Positions 1 through 6,196 of a stretch of 6,196 nt of DNA are shown here, one piece after another. Positions within the stretch are counted from its first letter, which is position 1, and each line of letters begins with the position of its first letter. The DNA lies in the NCBI GenBank assembly GCA_027077185.1, contig JALTGJ010000468.1, positions 1-6,196 of the forward strand. The letters are read 5' to 3'. Below the pieces are notes generated by a model. The model worked only from the letters and a program-made list of their open reading frames with translations, made no database searches and was not told the origin of the DNA. The DNA comes from Spirochaetales bacterium (GTDB taxonomy: Bacteria > Spirochaetota > Spirochaetia > B11-G9). Both the position numbers and the translations under genes were made by a program.

Positions 1-1
1 C

Positions 2-1723
2 AATTATATAAGTGCTCAGAAGCAAATTATTAAAACCCAGGTTGAGAGTGCCGTTCAGTTTATTACCTTAGCCTCTAATTCCGGAATACCAAAGGAAGAT
101 ATTCTAAAATGTCTTAGTCAGATTAGGTTTGGCTTAGACAGAGATGGTTATATCTTTGTTAATACCGATAAGGGCATCCCTCTGTTGTTTGATGCTAAAC
201 ATGTTTTTAATGGAAAAAGTATCTGGGATCTGACAGATCCCAATGGTGTTAAAGTTATTCAGGAGGAAAGACGTGCTTCCCTTAATCCCGATGGAGATTA
301 TATCTACTACTCATGGCTGAAAATTTCTACAAATACTGTTAGTCCCAAAGTTTCTTTTGTTAAAGCCTATCCGGATTGGAGGTGGATGGTAGGTGCAGGA
401 GTTTATCTGGATACAGTTGAAACCGAAATAAGTAAACTACAAAAGGTTTATATTATTAATGCAGGAAAAAGAGCTCTTGTTTTAATACTTATTGTAACCT
501 TTATTCTAATTGTTATTATGTATATTTTTAGACGTTTTATAAACAGCGTTGAAACTGAACTTAAGATATTTTCCAGTTATTTTGATAATGCCGCTATTAA
601 AAATAAAATAATTGATGTTTCCAATATAAAATATAAAGAATTTTTTAATATAGCAGAAGACATGAATCAAATGTTGAACAGTAAACTTGAAGCAGATTTA
701 AGAAAAAAATCTTCGGAACAGCGACTGTATCTGCAAAGAGAACAGTCTCCCCTGGGATATATTGAATATGATACGAATTTCAAAGTTGTAGACTGGAATC
801 CTTCTGCCGAAAGAATATTCGGATATAGCAAATATGAGATTATTGGCAGTGATGTGAATATACTTCTATCTGCAAAAAATATTAATATAATAAAAAAAAT
901 GATTGATGGAATATTTGAAGAAGGTTCAAAAAATAAAGGTATAAAAAGCATTAATGAAAATATTCGAAAAGATGGAGAAGTAATTGTATGCGAGTGGTAT
1001 AATAAAACTATTATTAATCCGGCAGGGGAGGTTCTTGGTATTGTTGCTATTGTAGATGATATTACTGAAAGAATAAAAATGGAGGAACAATTAGCAAAAT
1101 CACTGGATGAAAAAGAGATACTTCTTAAAGAAGTCCATCACCGGGTAAAAAATAATATGGCAATAATATCATCCTTTATTTCCCTTCAGTCCATGAATAT
1201 CGATGACGATCAGGTTTACAGTATGCTTCAGAGTACCGAAAATCGTATTAGATCTATGGCTCTTATTCATGAATATCTTTATAAAAGTGAAAATTTAAAG
1301 GATATAGATGTCAAAAAATATATCGATGAACTTATTAGTATGCTTTTGGATAGTTACGAGTATGGCTCAGGTGACCTTATAACAAAAATTGAAATAGCAC
1401 AAATTAATCTGGAACTGGATATTCTTATACCTTTAGGCATGATCATAAATGAAATATTTTCAAATGCACTTAAACATGCTTTTAAAAATATTGATTCTCC
1501 TGAATTATCTGTATCACTTATCGAAGGTGAAAAAATGGAACTTATCCTTACAATTGAAGACAATGGAATTGGTCTCCCGGAAAGCAGTAAAATAAACGAA
1601 TCTGATTCTATAGGGTTTGTTCTTATTAATAGTCTTGTTGATCAAATACATGGAAAAATGAGTATAAGCAGAGAGTTTGGAACAAAGTACCAAATAACGG
1701 TCTCCGGTGTTATTACTGTATAA
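2..1723 (+). CDS. Sensor histidine kinase, sCache-TM-PAS-HisKA_2-HATPase (5' end missing)
   Basis: This is a membrane sensor kinase expected to autophosphorylate on histidine after an extracytoplasmic signal and pass the phosphate to a response regulator. The frame is open from base 2 with no stop, giving 573 visible residues; the start is upstream of the window. Numbering from the first visible codon, residues 1-140 look like the end of a single Cache (sCache_2-type) domain: DGYIFV (48-53), WDLTDPNG (75-82), YSWLK (103-107), then a run from SPKVSF to GVYLDTVE (114-140). A membrane helix follows at about 157-176. Next come a linker of about 65 residues and a PAS domain at about 242-357, ending DDITER. 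The H-box holds HHRVKNN (379-385), as in HisKA_2/HWE-like kinases. The ATPase shows the N-box INEIFSNALKHAF (482-494), DNGIGLP (520-526) and a glycine-poor G2 region, SIGFVLINSL (536-545). An internal TTG at 185 is not the start because it falls inside the Cache domain. There is no clear HAMP domain and no receiver domain. The ligand is unknown. Confidence 0.93.
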   Translation, partial: NYISAQKQIIKTQVESAVQFITLASNSGIPKEDILKCLSQIRFGLDRDGYIFVNTDKGIPLLFDAKHVFNGKSIWDLTDPNGVKVIQEERRASLNPDGDYIYYSWLKISTNTVSPKVSFVKAYPDWRWMVGAGVYLDTVETEISKLQKVYIINAGKRALVLILIVTFILIVIMYIFRRFINSVETELKIFSSYFDNAAIKNKIIDVSNIKYKEFFNIAEDMNQMLNSKLEADLRKKSSEQRLYLQREQSPLGYIEYDTNFKVVDWNPSAERIFGYSKYEIIGSDVNILLSAKNINIIKKMIDGIFEEGSKNKGIKSINENIRKDGEVIVCEWYNKTIINPAGEVLGIVAIVDDITERIKMEEQLAKSLDEKEILLKEVHHRVKNNMAIISSFISLQSMNIDDDQVYSMLQSTENRIRSMALIHEYLYKSENLKDIDVKKYIDELISMLLDSYEYGSGDLITKIEIAQINLELDILIPLGMIINEIFSNALKHAFKNIDSPELSVSLIEGEKMELILTIEDNGIGLPESSKINESDSIGFVLINSLVDQIHGKMSISREFGTKYQITVSGVITV

Positions 1724-1741
1724 TTGAGGGGTTGTTAAAAA

Positions 1742-2887
1742 TTATTTTTTGTTTTTAAGCAAATTCGCAAAAGGGTTATAGGTATCTTCTTCTGGCTCCA
1801 TATATTGTTTCAGATTATCATCCAGTTTCGACTCTGTGAAAAGTTTTAATGAAATTCTTTTTTTATCAATATCTATCTCTCTAATTTCCACAGTAACACT
1901 TTGTCCCGTCTTTACAACTTCTTTTGGGTGACTAATTCTTGTTTCATTTTCAAAGTCAGATATATGAATCAGACCGTCAAGGCCTGGCTCAAGAGTAACA
2001 AAAGCTCCAAAATTGGTTATTCTTGCAATTTTACCGGTATAATTTGAGCCTTTTTTATACTTTGACTGAGCAGTTTCCCATGGATCAGTAAGGAGTTTTT
2101 TCATACTTACTGACAACCTTTCATTTTTCCAATCCAGCTTTAAGACAGCAACTTCAATTTCCTGCCCTAATGTAAGGCTTTGGTTAATGTCCTCTACACG
2201 GCTTCTGCTAATTTCTGAAATTGGAAGTAATGCCTGTACTCCTCCTATATCTATAAAAGCGCCAAAACTCTGTATTGATTTAACGGTACCTATTACAGTT
2301 ATACCCTCATGAAGTGTTTTTTTAAGAACTTCTATTTTATTCTGCTGATCTTCTTTTAGAATAATTCTGTTGGAAACAAGTATATTCCGTCCATTTTCGC
2401 TATATTCCAGTATTTTAAATGTAAGATGTTTTCCAATATAATCTTCCGGATTATCTATTCTCTGTAAGCCCATTTGGGAGTATGGACAGAAAGCACGGGA
2501 TTCACCAATTAGTATTTCGTAACCTCCTTTTCTCTCTTTTTCAACAATACCTTCTATGGGGATTTCACTTTTAAATGCATTTTCCAATATAGATTTATCT
2601 GCTTTATCTCCACTAATTCTGGTGGTAAATTGTTTTATACCATTTTGGGAAGACAGGAAATATGCCTTTATGGAATCACCTTCCTTAACGGTTATTTTTC
2701 CGTCTTTATCAATCATTTCTGATGTATCAAGCTGTCCCTCACTTTTCCCATCCAACTGAAGAAAAATACATTCATCTGAGATTGCAACAATTTCCGCTTC
2801 GACAAGCTCCCCGGGCTGGAGTCTTACATTAACCTGAAGAGAACTATCCAGCAGTTTTTCAAATTCACTTTTCTGATCTTTATCCAT
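1742..2887 (-). CDS. Protein with four S1 RNA-binding domains (ribosomal protein S1-like)
   Basis: This 381-residue protein is made almost entirely of S1 (OB-fold) RNA-binding domains, at about 23-91, 107-175, 193-263 and 278-349. Domains 3 and 4 are the most canonical: each has a G-(T/K)-V/I-x(4-5)-FGAF strand (SFGAFIDIGG near 207-216, NFGAFVTLEPGLDGLIHIS near 292-310) and ends in a lysine-rich RLSVSMK or RISLKL strand. Domains 1 and 2 are divergent. The tail after residue 350 is acidic, then basic (ending LLKNKK). Four domains in about 380 residues resembles the short S1 homologues of Gram-positive bacteria such as Bacillus YpfD, rather than the six-domain E. coli S1. A role in mRNA binding or ribosome-linked translation is inferred; I cannot tell whether it is the bona fide S1. 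The ATG is fixed by an in-frame TAG six codons upstream. The ribosome site is weak (GGGAG far upstream, AGG close to the start). The gene lies downstream of tRNA-Leu and converges with the kinase gene. Confidence 0.93.
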   Translation of the reverse strand: MDKDQKSEFEKLLDSSLQVNVRLQPGELVEAEIVAISDECIFLQLDGKSEGQLDTSEMIDKDGKITVKEGDSIKAYFLSSQNGIKQFTTRISGDKADKSILENAFKSEIPIEGIVEKERKGGYEILIGESRAFCPYSQMGLQRIDNPEDYIGKHLTFKILEYSENGRNILVSNRIILKEDQQNKIEVLKKTLHEGITVIGTVKSIQSFGAFIDIGGVQALLPISEISRSRVEDINQSLTLGQEIEVAVLKLDWKNERLSVSMKKLLTDPWETAQSKYKKGSNYTGKIARITNFGAFVTLEPGLDGLIHISDFENETRISHPKEVVKTGQSVTVEIREIDIDKKRISLKLFTESKLDDNLKQYMEPEEDTYNPFANLLKNKK

Positions 2888-2931
2888 GTTCCTATCTGCT
2901 CCCTATATTAAATGTCGAACAATTCAAAACT

Positions 2932-2961
2932 ATTATATTAAAAAAAATGCACTTAGTTCAA
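2932..2961 (-). promoter_or_regulatory. Candidate sigma-70-type promoter of the S1-domain gene
   Basis: On the minus strand a perfect -10 hexamer TATAAT (2932-2937) is preceded, 18 bp upstream, by TTGAAC (2956-2961), a four-of-six match to TTGACA. Transcription would begin around 2925, leaving a leader of roughly 38 nt before the ATG at 2887. The -35 hexamer lies in the stem and loop of the tRNA-Leu terminator, so the terminator and promoter overlap. In AT-rich DNA a TATAAT can occur by chance, so this is only moderately supported. Confidence 0.5.
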
Positions 2962-2975
2962 AAGAACCAAGTGCA
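2940..2975 (-). terminator. Rho-independent terminator after tRNA-Leu
   Basis: Read on the minus strand, TGCACTTGGTTC (2975-2964), a TTTT loop (2963-2960) and GAACTAAGTGCA (2959-2948) form a 12-bp stem with a single G-U pair. A run of eight T residues (2947-2940) follows directly. It begins 8 nt after the 3' end of the tRNA, so it should end the tRNA transcript. Because the G-U becomes an A-C mismatch on the plus strand and there is no plus-strand T-run, it should act in the minus direction only. Confidence 0.92.
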
Positions 2976-2983
2976 CAAATATC

Positions 2984-3067
2984 TGCGGTAGAGAAGACTT
3001 GAACTTCCACGACCTTGCGATCACTAGCCCCTCAAGCTAGCGTGTCTACCAATTCCACCACTACCGC
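2984..3067 (-). tRNA. tRNA-Leu, anticodon GAG
   Basis: This is an 84-nt class II tRNA. The acceptor stem GCGGTAG/CTACCGC is perfect over 7 bp, with discriminator base A at 2984. The D-arm carries AATTGGTAGA. The anticodon stem CTAGC/GCTAG encloses the loop TTGAGGG, giving anticodon GAG (plus-strand 3031-3033), which reads leucine codons CUC and CUU. A long variable arm with stem GATC/GGTC and loop GCAA is typical of leucine tRNAs. The T-arm is GGAAG, TTCAAGT, CTTCT. CCA is not encoded (GAT follows the discriminator), so the 3' end must be completed by a CCA-adding enzyme. A promoter lies just upstream and a strong terminator 8 nt downstream, so it is probably an independent transcription unit. 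Confidence 0.97.
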
Positions 3068-3080
3068 TGGTACGAGAGCT

Positions 3081-3110
3081 AAATTACCACTAAATGTAAC
3101 AATTAGTCAA
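3081..3110 (-). promoter_or_regulatory. Candidate promoter of tRNA-Leu
   Basis: On the minus strand TTGACT (3105-3110, five of six against TTGACA) is followed after 18 bp by TAATTT (3081-3086, a weak -10). The -10 ends 13 nt before the mature tRNA 5' end, which would leave a short leader for RNase P to remove. The spacing suits a tRNA promoter, but the -10 match is poor. Confidence 0.5.
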
Positions 3111-3151
3111 GCTGGACTTACGGTATGCACCTTATTTTATCTCCTGAGAAA

Positions 3152-3562
3152 TTATAATTTTAAAACGGCTATTATAATACCCGCAGCTGTTGCGGTCGAA
3201 CCAAAAGACCAGATCATGAAATGAAACATTCTACGGCTTAATTCTGAAAAATGGTTTTCCATTGATACAAATCTTTTTTCTATCTGATCAAACCGTTTAT
3301 CAACCTGCTCAAAACGTTTATCAACCTGTTCAAAACGTTTATCAACCTGTTCAAAACGTTTATCAACCTGTTCAAAACCCTGCTTCATTAACTCTCTTTG
3401 AATCTTCAGCTCCTCCTCAACTCTAATCATTCTTTCATGAAGTTCAAAATTATAGTCTTTGTGGAGTGAATGTTGAGGTACAGTTTTAATCCACTCATAA
3501 AACTGCCCTTTTATGTAATCACTTATCTGACTTAGATCTTTTTGTGTTACTGCCATCTCCAT
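3152..3562 (-). CDS. Small coiled-coil protein with heptad repeats and a C-terminal membrane helix
   Basis: This 136-residue protein has no function I can name. The N-terminal part (about 1-50) is soluble and mixed in character. From about residue 45 it becomes a charged helix leading into four exact FEQVDKR heptads and then FDQIEKR and FVSMENH, a regular coiled coil spanning about 63-104. The last 24 residues, from about FHFMIWSFGS to AVLKL, form a single hydrophobic segment with few residues after it, consistent with a C-terminal membrane anchor and the coiled coil in the cytoplasm. Similar KRFEQVDKRF proteins are common in bacteria and are usually annotated as hypothetical. The order of N-domain, repeats and C-terminal helix also resembles Borrelia Bdr proteins, though homology is not shown. 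A strong AGGAGG (3568-3573) lies 5 nt before the first ATG; a second ATG two codons in is less well spaced. An in-frame TAG four codons upstream excludes a longer form. Confidence 0.85.
   Translation of the reverse strand: MEMAVTQKDLSQISDYIKGQFYEWIKTVPQHSLHKDYNFELHERMIRVEEELKIQRELMKQGFEQVDKRFEQVDKRFEQVDKRFEQVDKRFDQIEKRFVSMENHFSELSRRMFHFMIWSFGSTATAAGIIIAVLKL
3286..3380 (-). repeat. 21-bp tandem repeat encoding coiled-coil heptads
   Basis: There are four head-to-tail 21-bp units at 3286-3306, 3307-3327, 3328-3348 and 3349-3369, with a partial fifth (about 11 bp) starting at 3370. The third and fourth units are identical, the second differs by one base, and the first by a few. Each unit codes for one seven-residue heptad (FEQVDKR), so gain or loss of a unit keeps the reading frame and the coiled-coil register. 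Confidence 0.93.
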
Positions 3563-3587
3563 ACCTTCCTCCTATAATATACCAAAT

Positions 3588-3616
3588 AAAATACCGGTTT
3601 ACTATATATATGGCAA
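3588..3616 (-). promoter_or_regulatory. Candidate promoter of the coiled-coil gene
   Basis: On the minus strand TTGCCA (3611-3616, five of six against TTGACA) and TATTTT (3588-3593, four of six against TATAAT) are separated by exactly 17 bp. They lie just upstream of the AGGAGG ribosome site and ATG at 3562. This fits independent transcription of the gene, 94 bp beyond the pepF stop. The region is very AT-rich, so chance matches are possible. Confidence 0.45.
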
Positions 3617-3656
3617 AAAATGGGTTTTTACTTCAAATATTAGACTAATTAATAGC

Positions 3657-5471
3657 TCAAAAGTTAATTGATTCTATCAAATCAGTCATTTTTTTTAAAA
3701 GATTTTCAAAAACTTTCATAGCAGATTTAACAGGTTCCGGTTTACTCATATCAACACCGGCAAGTTTAAGTGACTCAAGTGGATATTTAGATCCTCCTGA
3801 TTTTAAAAAATTCAAATAATCACTTTGCTCAGAATCTCCCCCTCTAAGAACTCTTTCTGACAGGGCAATTGCCGCTGAAAGGCCTGTTGCATATTTATAA
3901 ACATAATATGCTCTGTAAAAATGAGGGATGCGCAAACCCTCCATGTCACTCTCTTCTTCCAGTTCCATATCCGGGCCAAAATAGAGTTCCATAAGTTCTC
4001 TGTACTTAGATCGGATAGAATCTACAGTTATTGGTATTCCATTTTCAACCATTTTATGGGCTTCATGTTCGAACTCAGCAAACATTGTCTGCCTAAAAAT
4101 AGTCGCAATAATGTCATCAATCTGTTTCCCTATAATATAGGCTTTCATTTTATCAGATTCTGCTGTTTTTAGTAAATATTCAGCCAATAGTTGTTCATTA
4201 AAAGTGGAAGCTACTTCTGCTTCGAATATAGTATAATTATAATTTTGAAAGCTGTTATTTCGTACACTAAACCAACTGTGCATAGAGTGTCCCCCTTCAT
4301 GTGCAAGGGTAAAAACATCTCTTAGGACTGTTTGTTTATAGTTCATCATAATATAAGGGTTTCCTGTGTAGCCTCCGGAAGAAAAAGCACCGGAACGTTT
4401 GCCCTCATTTTCATAGCGGTCAACCCATCCTTCCAGAAGTCCTTTTTTTAGAGTAGTACGATATTCATTACCCAGTGGGATTACTGCTTTGTCTATAAGT
4501 TCTACTGCTTCCTCATAGGTGTAATTTGTACTTATCTCACTAAGTAAGGGTACATATACATCCCAGTGTTTAAGTTTTTTCAGACCAAGTTTTTTCCTTC
4601 TAAATGAGTAATATTTATGAAGAAGTGGCAGATTATCATGTATGACATTTATCAGATTATCATAGACCAATTCAGGGACATTATCGGGGAATAATCGATG
4701 TTCTCTGGTCGATGAATATTGCTTTACTTTTGCAAGGTATATATCCTGCTGGACGCTACCGGCATACAGTGAAGCCAGGGTGTTTTTATGTTGGGAGAAA
4801 TTTGTATAAAACTGTTTGTATGCTTTTTCCCGTACAGACCTGTCTTTATTAATTAACAGCATTCCAAAAGTGGACTGGCTTAATGGTACAGCTCCATCTA
4901 ATGTTTCTATAGAACCGAAATCCATATCCACATCTGTGAGTGCTGTAAAAGTTTTACCTGGGGTCTGTCTTGTTTCAATCTGCATAGCAAGCAGTTTTTC
5001 TTCTTTTGCAGAAAGGACATGAGATTTAAATCTTAATAATTTTTTCAGCATAATTATATAATCTTTAAGAGTTTCATCTTTCAGATAATTTGACATTATC
5101 TTTTCATCTATTGCCTGTATCTCCGGATTAAAAAAACTAAGTTCAGAACTTAAAAGAGATGCCACTCTCATATATTTAGCGAGTCGTTCCTGTCCCTTGC
5201 TGTCTCCGACATCTTCGGTATTTCTAAGAAAAGCATAATTTCCAAGTTTTTCATCCTGTATTTCCATTTCTGTAACTAAATCCAGGTATTCCTTTAATGT
5301 TTGGGCTGATTTATGAAGGGTCCCTTTATATTTGCTTATAGATGGTATACGGTTTTCCAGATTAAGTAGCTCAGTATCCCACTCAGTTTCATTTTTAAAT
5401 AAAGCGCTTAAATCCCATTGATCATTTATATTTACATCTTTACGTTTCTGAAATTTTATTTCTGCTGACAT
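3657..5471 (-). CDS. pepF: Oligoendopeptidase F (M3 family zinc metallopeptidase)
   Basis: This 604-residue cytoplasmic peptidase should hydrolyse short to medium oligopeptides. Its length matches the M3B oligoendopeptidase F family (about 600 residues). The N-terminal half is the mostly helical domain that restricts access to the active site. The catalytic core holds the zinc motif HEGGH (391-395, within TLAHEGGHSMHSWFS), with His391 and His395 as ligands and Glu392 as the catalytic base. Glu419 in FEAEVASTFNE is the likely third ligand. The conserved tail segment HFYRAYYVYKYATGLSAA (517-534) carries the substrate-binding His and Tyr residues. An upstream stretch, GAFSSGGYTGNPYIMMNY (361-378), is also typical of PepF. 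There is no signal peptide. The start is secure: AAGGAG (5480-5485) lies 8 nt before the ATG and an in-frame TAA lies five codons upstream. It follows rdgB by 60 bp and may be co-transcribed with it. I see no clear terminator after it. Confidence 0.96.
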   Translation of the reverse strand: MSAEIKFQKRKDVNINDQWDLSALFKNETEWDTELLNLENRIPSISKYKGTLHKSAQTLKEYLDLVTEMEIQDEKLGNYAFLRNTEDVGDSKGQERLAKYMRVASLLSSELSFFNPEIQAIDEKIMSNYLKDETLKDYIIMLKKLLRFKSHVLSAKEEKLLAMQIETRQTPGKTFTALTDVDMDFGSIETLDGAVPLSQSTFGMLLINKDRSVREKAYKQFYTNFSQHKNTLASLYAGSVQQDIYLAKVKQYSSTREHRLFPDNVPELVYDNLINVIHDNLPLLHKYYSFRRKKLGLKKLKHWDVYVPLLSEISTNYTYEEAVELIDKAVIPLGNEYRTTLKKGLLEGWVDRYENEGKRSGAFSSGGYTGNPYIMMNYKQTVLRDVFTLAHEGGHSMHSWFSVRNNSFQNYNYTIFEAEVASTFNEQLLAEYLLKTAESDKMKAYIIGKQIDDIIATIFRQTMFAEFEHEAHKMVENGIPITVDSIRSKYRELMELYFGPDMELEEESDMEGLRIPHFYRAYYVYKYATGLSAAIALSERVLRGGDSEQSDYLNFLKSGGSKYPLESLKLAGVDMSKPEPVKSAMKVFENLLKKMTDLIESINF

Positions 5472-5512
5472 TAATTTTTCTCCTTAATTCAGTCTAAATT
5501 AATCAAACTACC

Positions 5513-5538
5513 AGAGTAAAAATAATAATTTTTACTCT
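5513..5538 (-). repeat. AT-rich inverted repeat spanning the rdgB stop codon
   Basis: An 11-bp perfect inverted repeat, AGAGTAAAAAT ... ATTTTTACTCT, encloses a 4-nt loop. The rdgB stop codon (5532-5534) lies within its upstream arm. There is no T-run after it on the minus strand, and most pairs are A-T, so a classic terminator is unlikely. It could be a weak attenuator, or protect or process the mRNA between rdgB and pepF. On the plus strand it faces no gene end. Confidence 0.6.
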
Positions 5539-6113
5539 TCTAAAAGCCCGGCAATTCTATAACCTGCCTTTCCTCTATGTGATATTTTATTTTTTTCTTT
5601 TTCGGATAATTCTGCAACTGTTTTACCGTATTCCGGAAGATAAAAAACAGGGTCATATCCAAAACCGTTTATACCTGAAGAATCTCTGGTTATTTCACCT
5701 TTCAAAGATTCCTGAACAATTAAAAAACGATTCGCATCCAATACCAGTGTCATACAGCAAATAAATTCTGAGCTTAGATCCTTTTTCCCCTTTAATTTAT
5801 CCAACAGATATAAATTCCTTGTCCCGGACTCAAGTTCCCTGCCCCCTGTGGCTCCGTACCTGGCAGAATAAATTCCTGGTTCCCCATTTAAGGCACTTAC
5901 GCATAGACCAGAATCATCGGCAAGAACAGGACGGTTTATCCTGTTAAAGAGCGCAAAGGCTTTTCCTTTAGAATTTTCAAGGAATGAGTTTCCTGTTTCT
6001 TCAAAATCAAAATCTATTCCAATATCCTTTGGTAAGAGTAGGGTATGACTTTTAAAAATATCCTGAAGTTCAAATAGCTTATGTCTGTTTCCTGTCGCAA
6101 TTATTATTTCCAT
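5532..6113 (-). CDS. rdgB: XTP/dITP pyrophosphatase (RdgB/HAM1 family)
   Basis: This 193-residue cytoplasmic enzyme hydrolyses non-canonical purine nucleoside triphosphates (dITP, ITP, XTP) to the monophosphate and pyrophosphate, keeping deaminated purines out of DNA and RNA. Length and motifs fit the family throughout. ATGNRHK at 6-12 is the substrate-binding opening, and EETGNSFLENSKGKA at 38-52 carries an acidic metal site. LADDSGL (64-70), with Asp67 the likely catalytic base, runs into GEPGIYSARYG (77-87). GFGYDPVF (150-157) and SHRGKA (178-183) form the base pocket. No key residue is missing. The ATG is fixed by family alignment and by an in-frame TAA eight codons upstream. Oddly, no Shine-Dalgarno sequence is visible before it; the leader is AT-rich and holds a 14-bp palindrome. 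It is the first gene of the minus-strand block seen here, 60 bp upstream of pepF. Confidence 0.96.
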   Translation of the reverse strand: MEIIIATGNRHKLFELQDIFKSHTLLLPKDIGIDFDFEETGNSFLENSKGKAFALFNRINRPVLADDSGLCVSALNGEPGIYSARYGATGGRELESGTRNLYLLDKLKGKKDLSSEFICCMTLVLDANRFLIVQESLKGEITRDSSGINGFGYDPVFYLPEYGKTVAELSEKEKNKISHRGKAGYRIAGLLEE

Positions 6114-6123
6114 AGTTTTAGAA

Positions 6124-6137
6124 TAAACAATTGTTTA
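6124..6137. repeat. 14-bp perfect palindrome upstream of rdgB
   Basis: TAAACAATTGTTTA is a perfect palindrome ending 11 bp before the rdgB ATG. It could be an operator or a small structure in the leader, or simply chance in AT-rich DNA. A possible promoter lies just upstream on the minus strand (TTAACA about 15 bp from TATTAA), but the spacing is short and I do not call it. The remaining sequence to the window end (6138-6196) holds no gene I can support. Confidence 0.45.
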
Positions 6138-6196
6138 ATATGAGTCTATATTAATTGTTAATTTTACCAGTTTAAAGCAGTTGAATAATTATGCTG

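Noticed and set aside
3108..3150. AGGAG followed by a GTG mini-frame of seven codons downstream of the coiled-coil stop (minus strand)
   Set aside because: The peptide is tiny, the spacing is poor and it has no similarity to a known leader.
3015..3224. Plus-strand open frame of 69 codons
   Set aside because: It runs antisense through the tRNA-Leu gene and the 3' end of the coiled-coil gene, and the peptide has no recognisable feature.
3286..3380. Direct repeats as a possible CRISPR array
   Set aside because: The 21-bp units abut with no spacers and lie in frame inside a coding region, where each encodes one heptad.
3630..3656. Small inverted repeats after the pepF stop as a terminator
   Set aside because: The stems are about 5 bp of A-T pairs with no adequate loop and no T-run at the right place.
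3921..4172. Plus-strand open frame inside pepF, and similar frames inside the S1, rdgB and kinase genes
   Set aside because: They are antisense shadows of genes with clear family motifs and carry no motifs or ribosome sites of their own.
6164..6196. Possible 3' end of another minus-strand gene at the right edge (about ten codons ending NYSTALNW, then TAA)
   Set aside because: The stretch is too short to tell from chance; a second frame is also open for seven codons. Only sequence beyond the window could decide.

Overview
The window is an ordinary stretch of an AT-rich bacterial chromosome. It holds five protein genes and one tRNA. I lean towards a spirochaete, from the gene mix, the AT-rich codon use and a Borrelia Bdr-like layout in one small protein. 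That is a weak inference; a Firmicute or another AT-rich lineage is not excluded. I see no insertion sequence, phage gene, CRISPR array or integration scar.

Layout. Positions 2-1723 (+) carry most of a membrane sensor histidine kinase (sCache domain, membrane helix, PAS, HisKA_2-type kinase core). Its 5' end lies outside the window. It converges, with an 18-bp gap, on a minus-strand block covering the rest of the window. Read in the direction of transcription, that block is: rdgB (6113-5532, house-cleaning nucleotide pyrophosphatase), pepF (5471-3657, M3 zinc oligopeptidase), a small coiled-coil protein with one membrane helix built on a 21-bp tandem repeat (3562-3152), tRNA-Leu(GAG) (3067-2984) with its own promoter and a textbook terminator, and a protein with four S1 domains (2887-1742).

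How the parts relate. rdgB and pepF are 60 bp apart and may be co-transcribed, although an AT-rich hairpin sits across the rdgB stop codon. The coiled-coil gene, the tRNA and the S1 gene each have a plausible promoter, so the block is probably several transcription units rather than one operon. The genes are mostly housekeeping: nucleotide-pool cleaning, peptide turnover, tRNA supply and RNA binding. No response regulator for the kinase is visible.

Most worth a second look are the repeat-built coiled-coil membrane protein, the S1-gene promoter whose -35 element lies inside the tRNA terminator, and the true start of the kinase. I found no convincing evidence of a previously undescribed system here.
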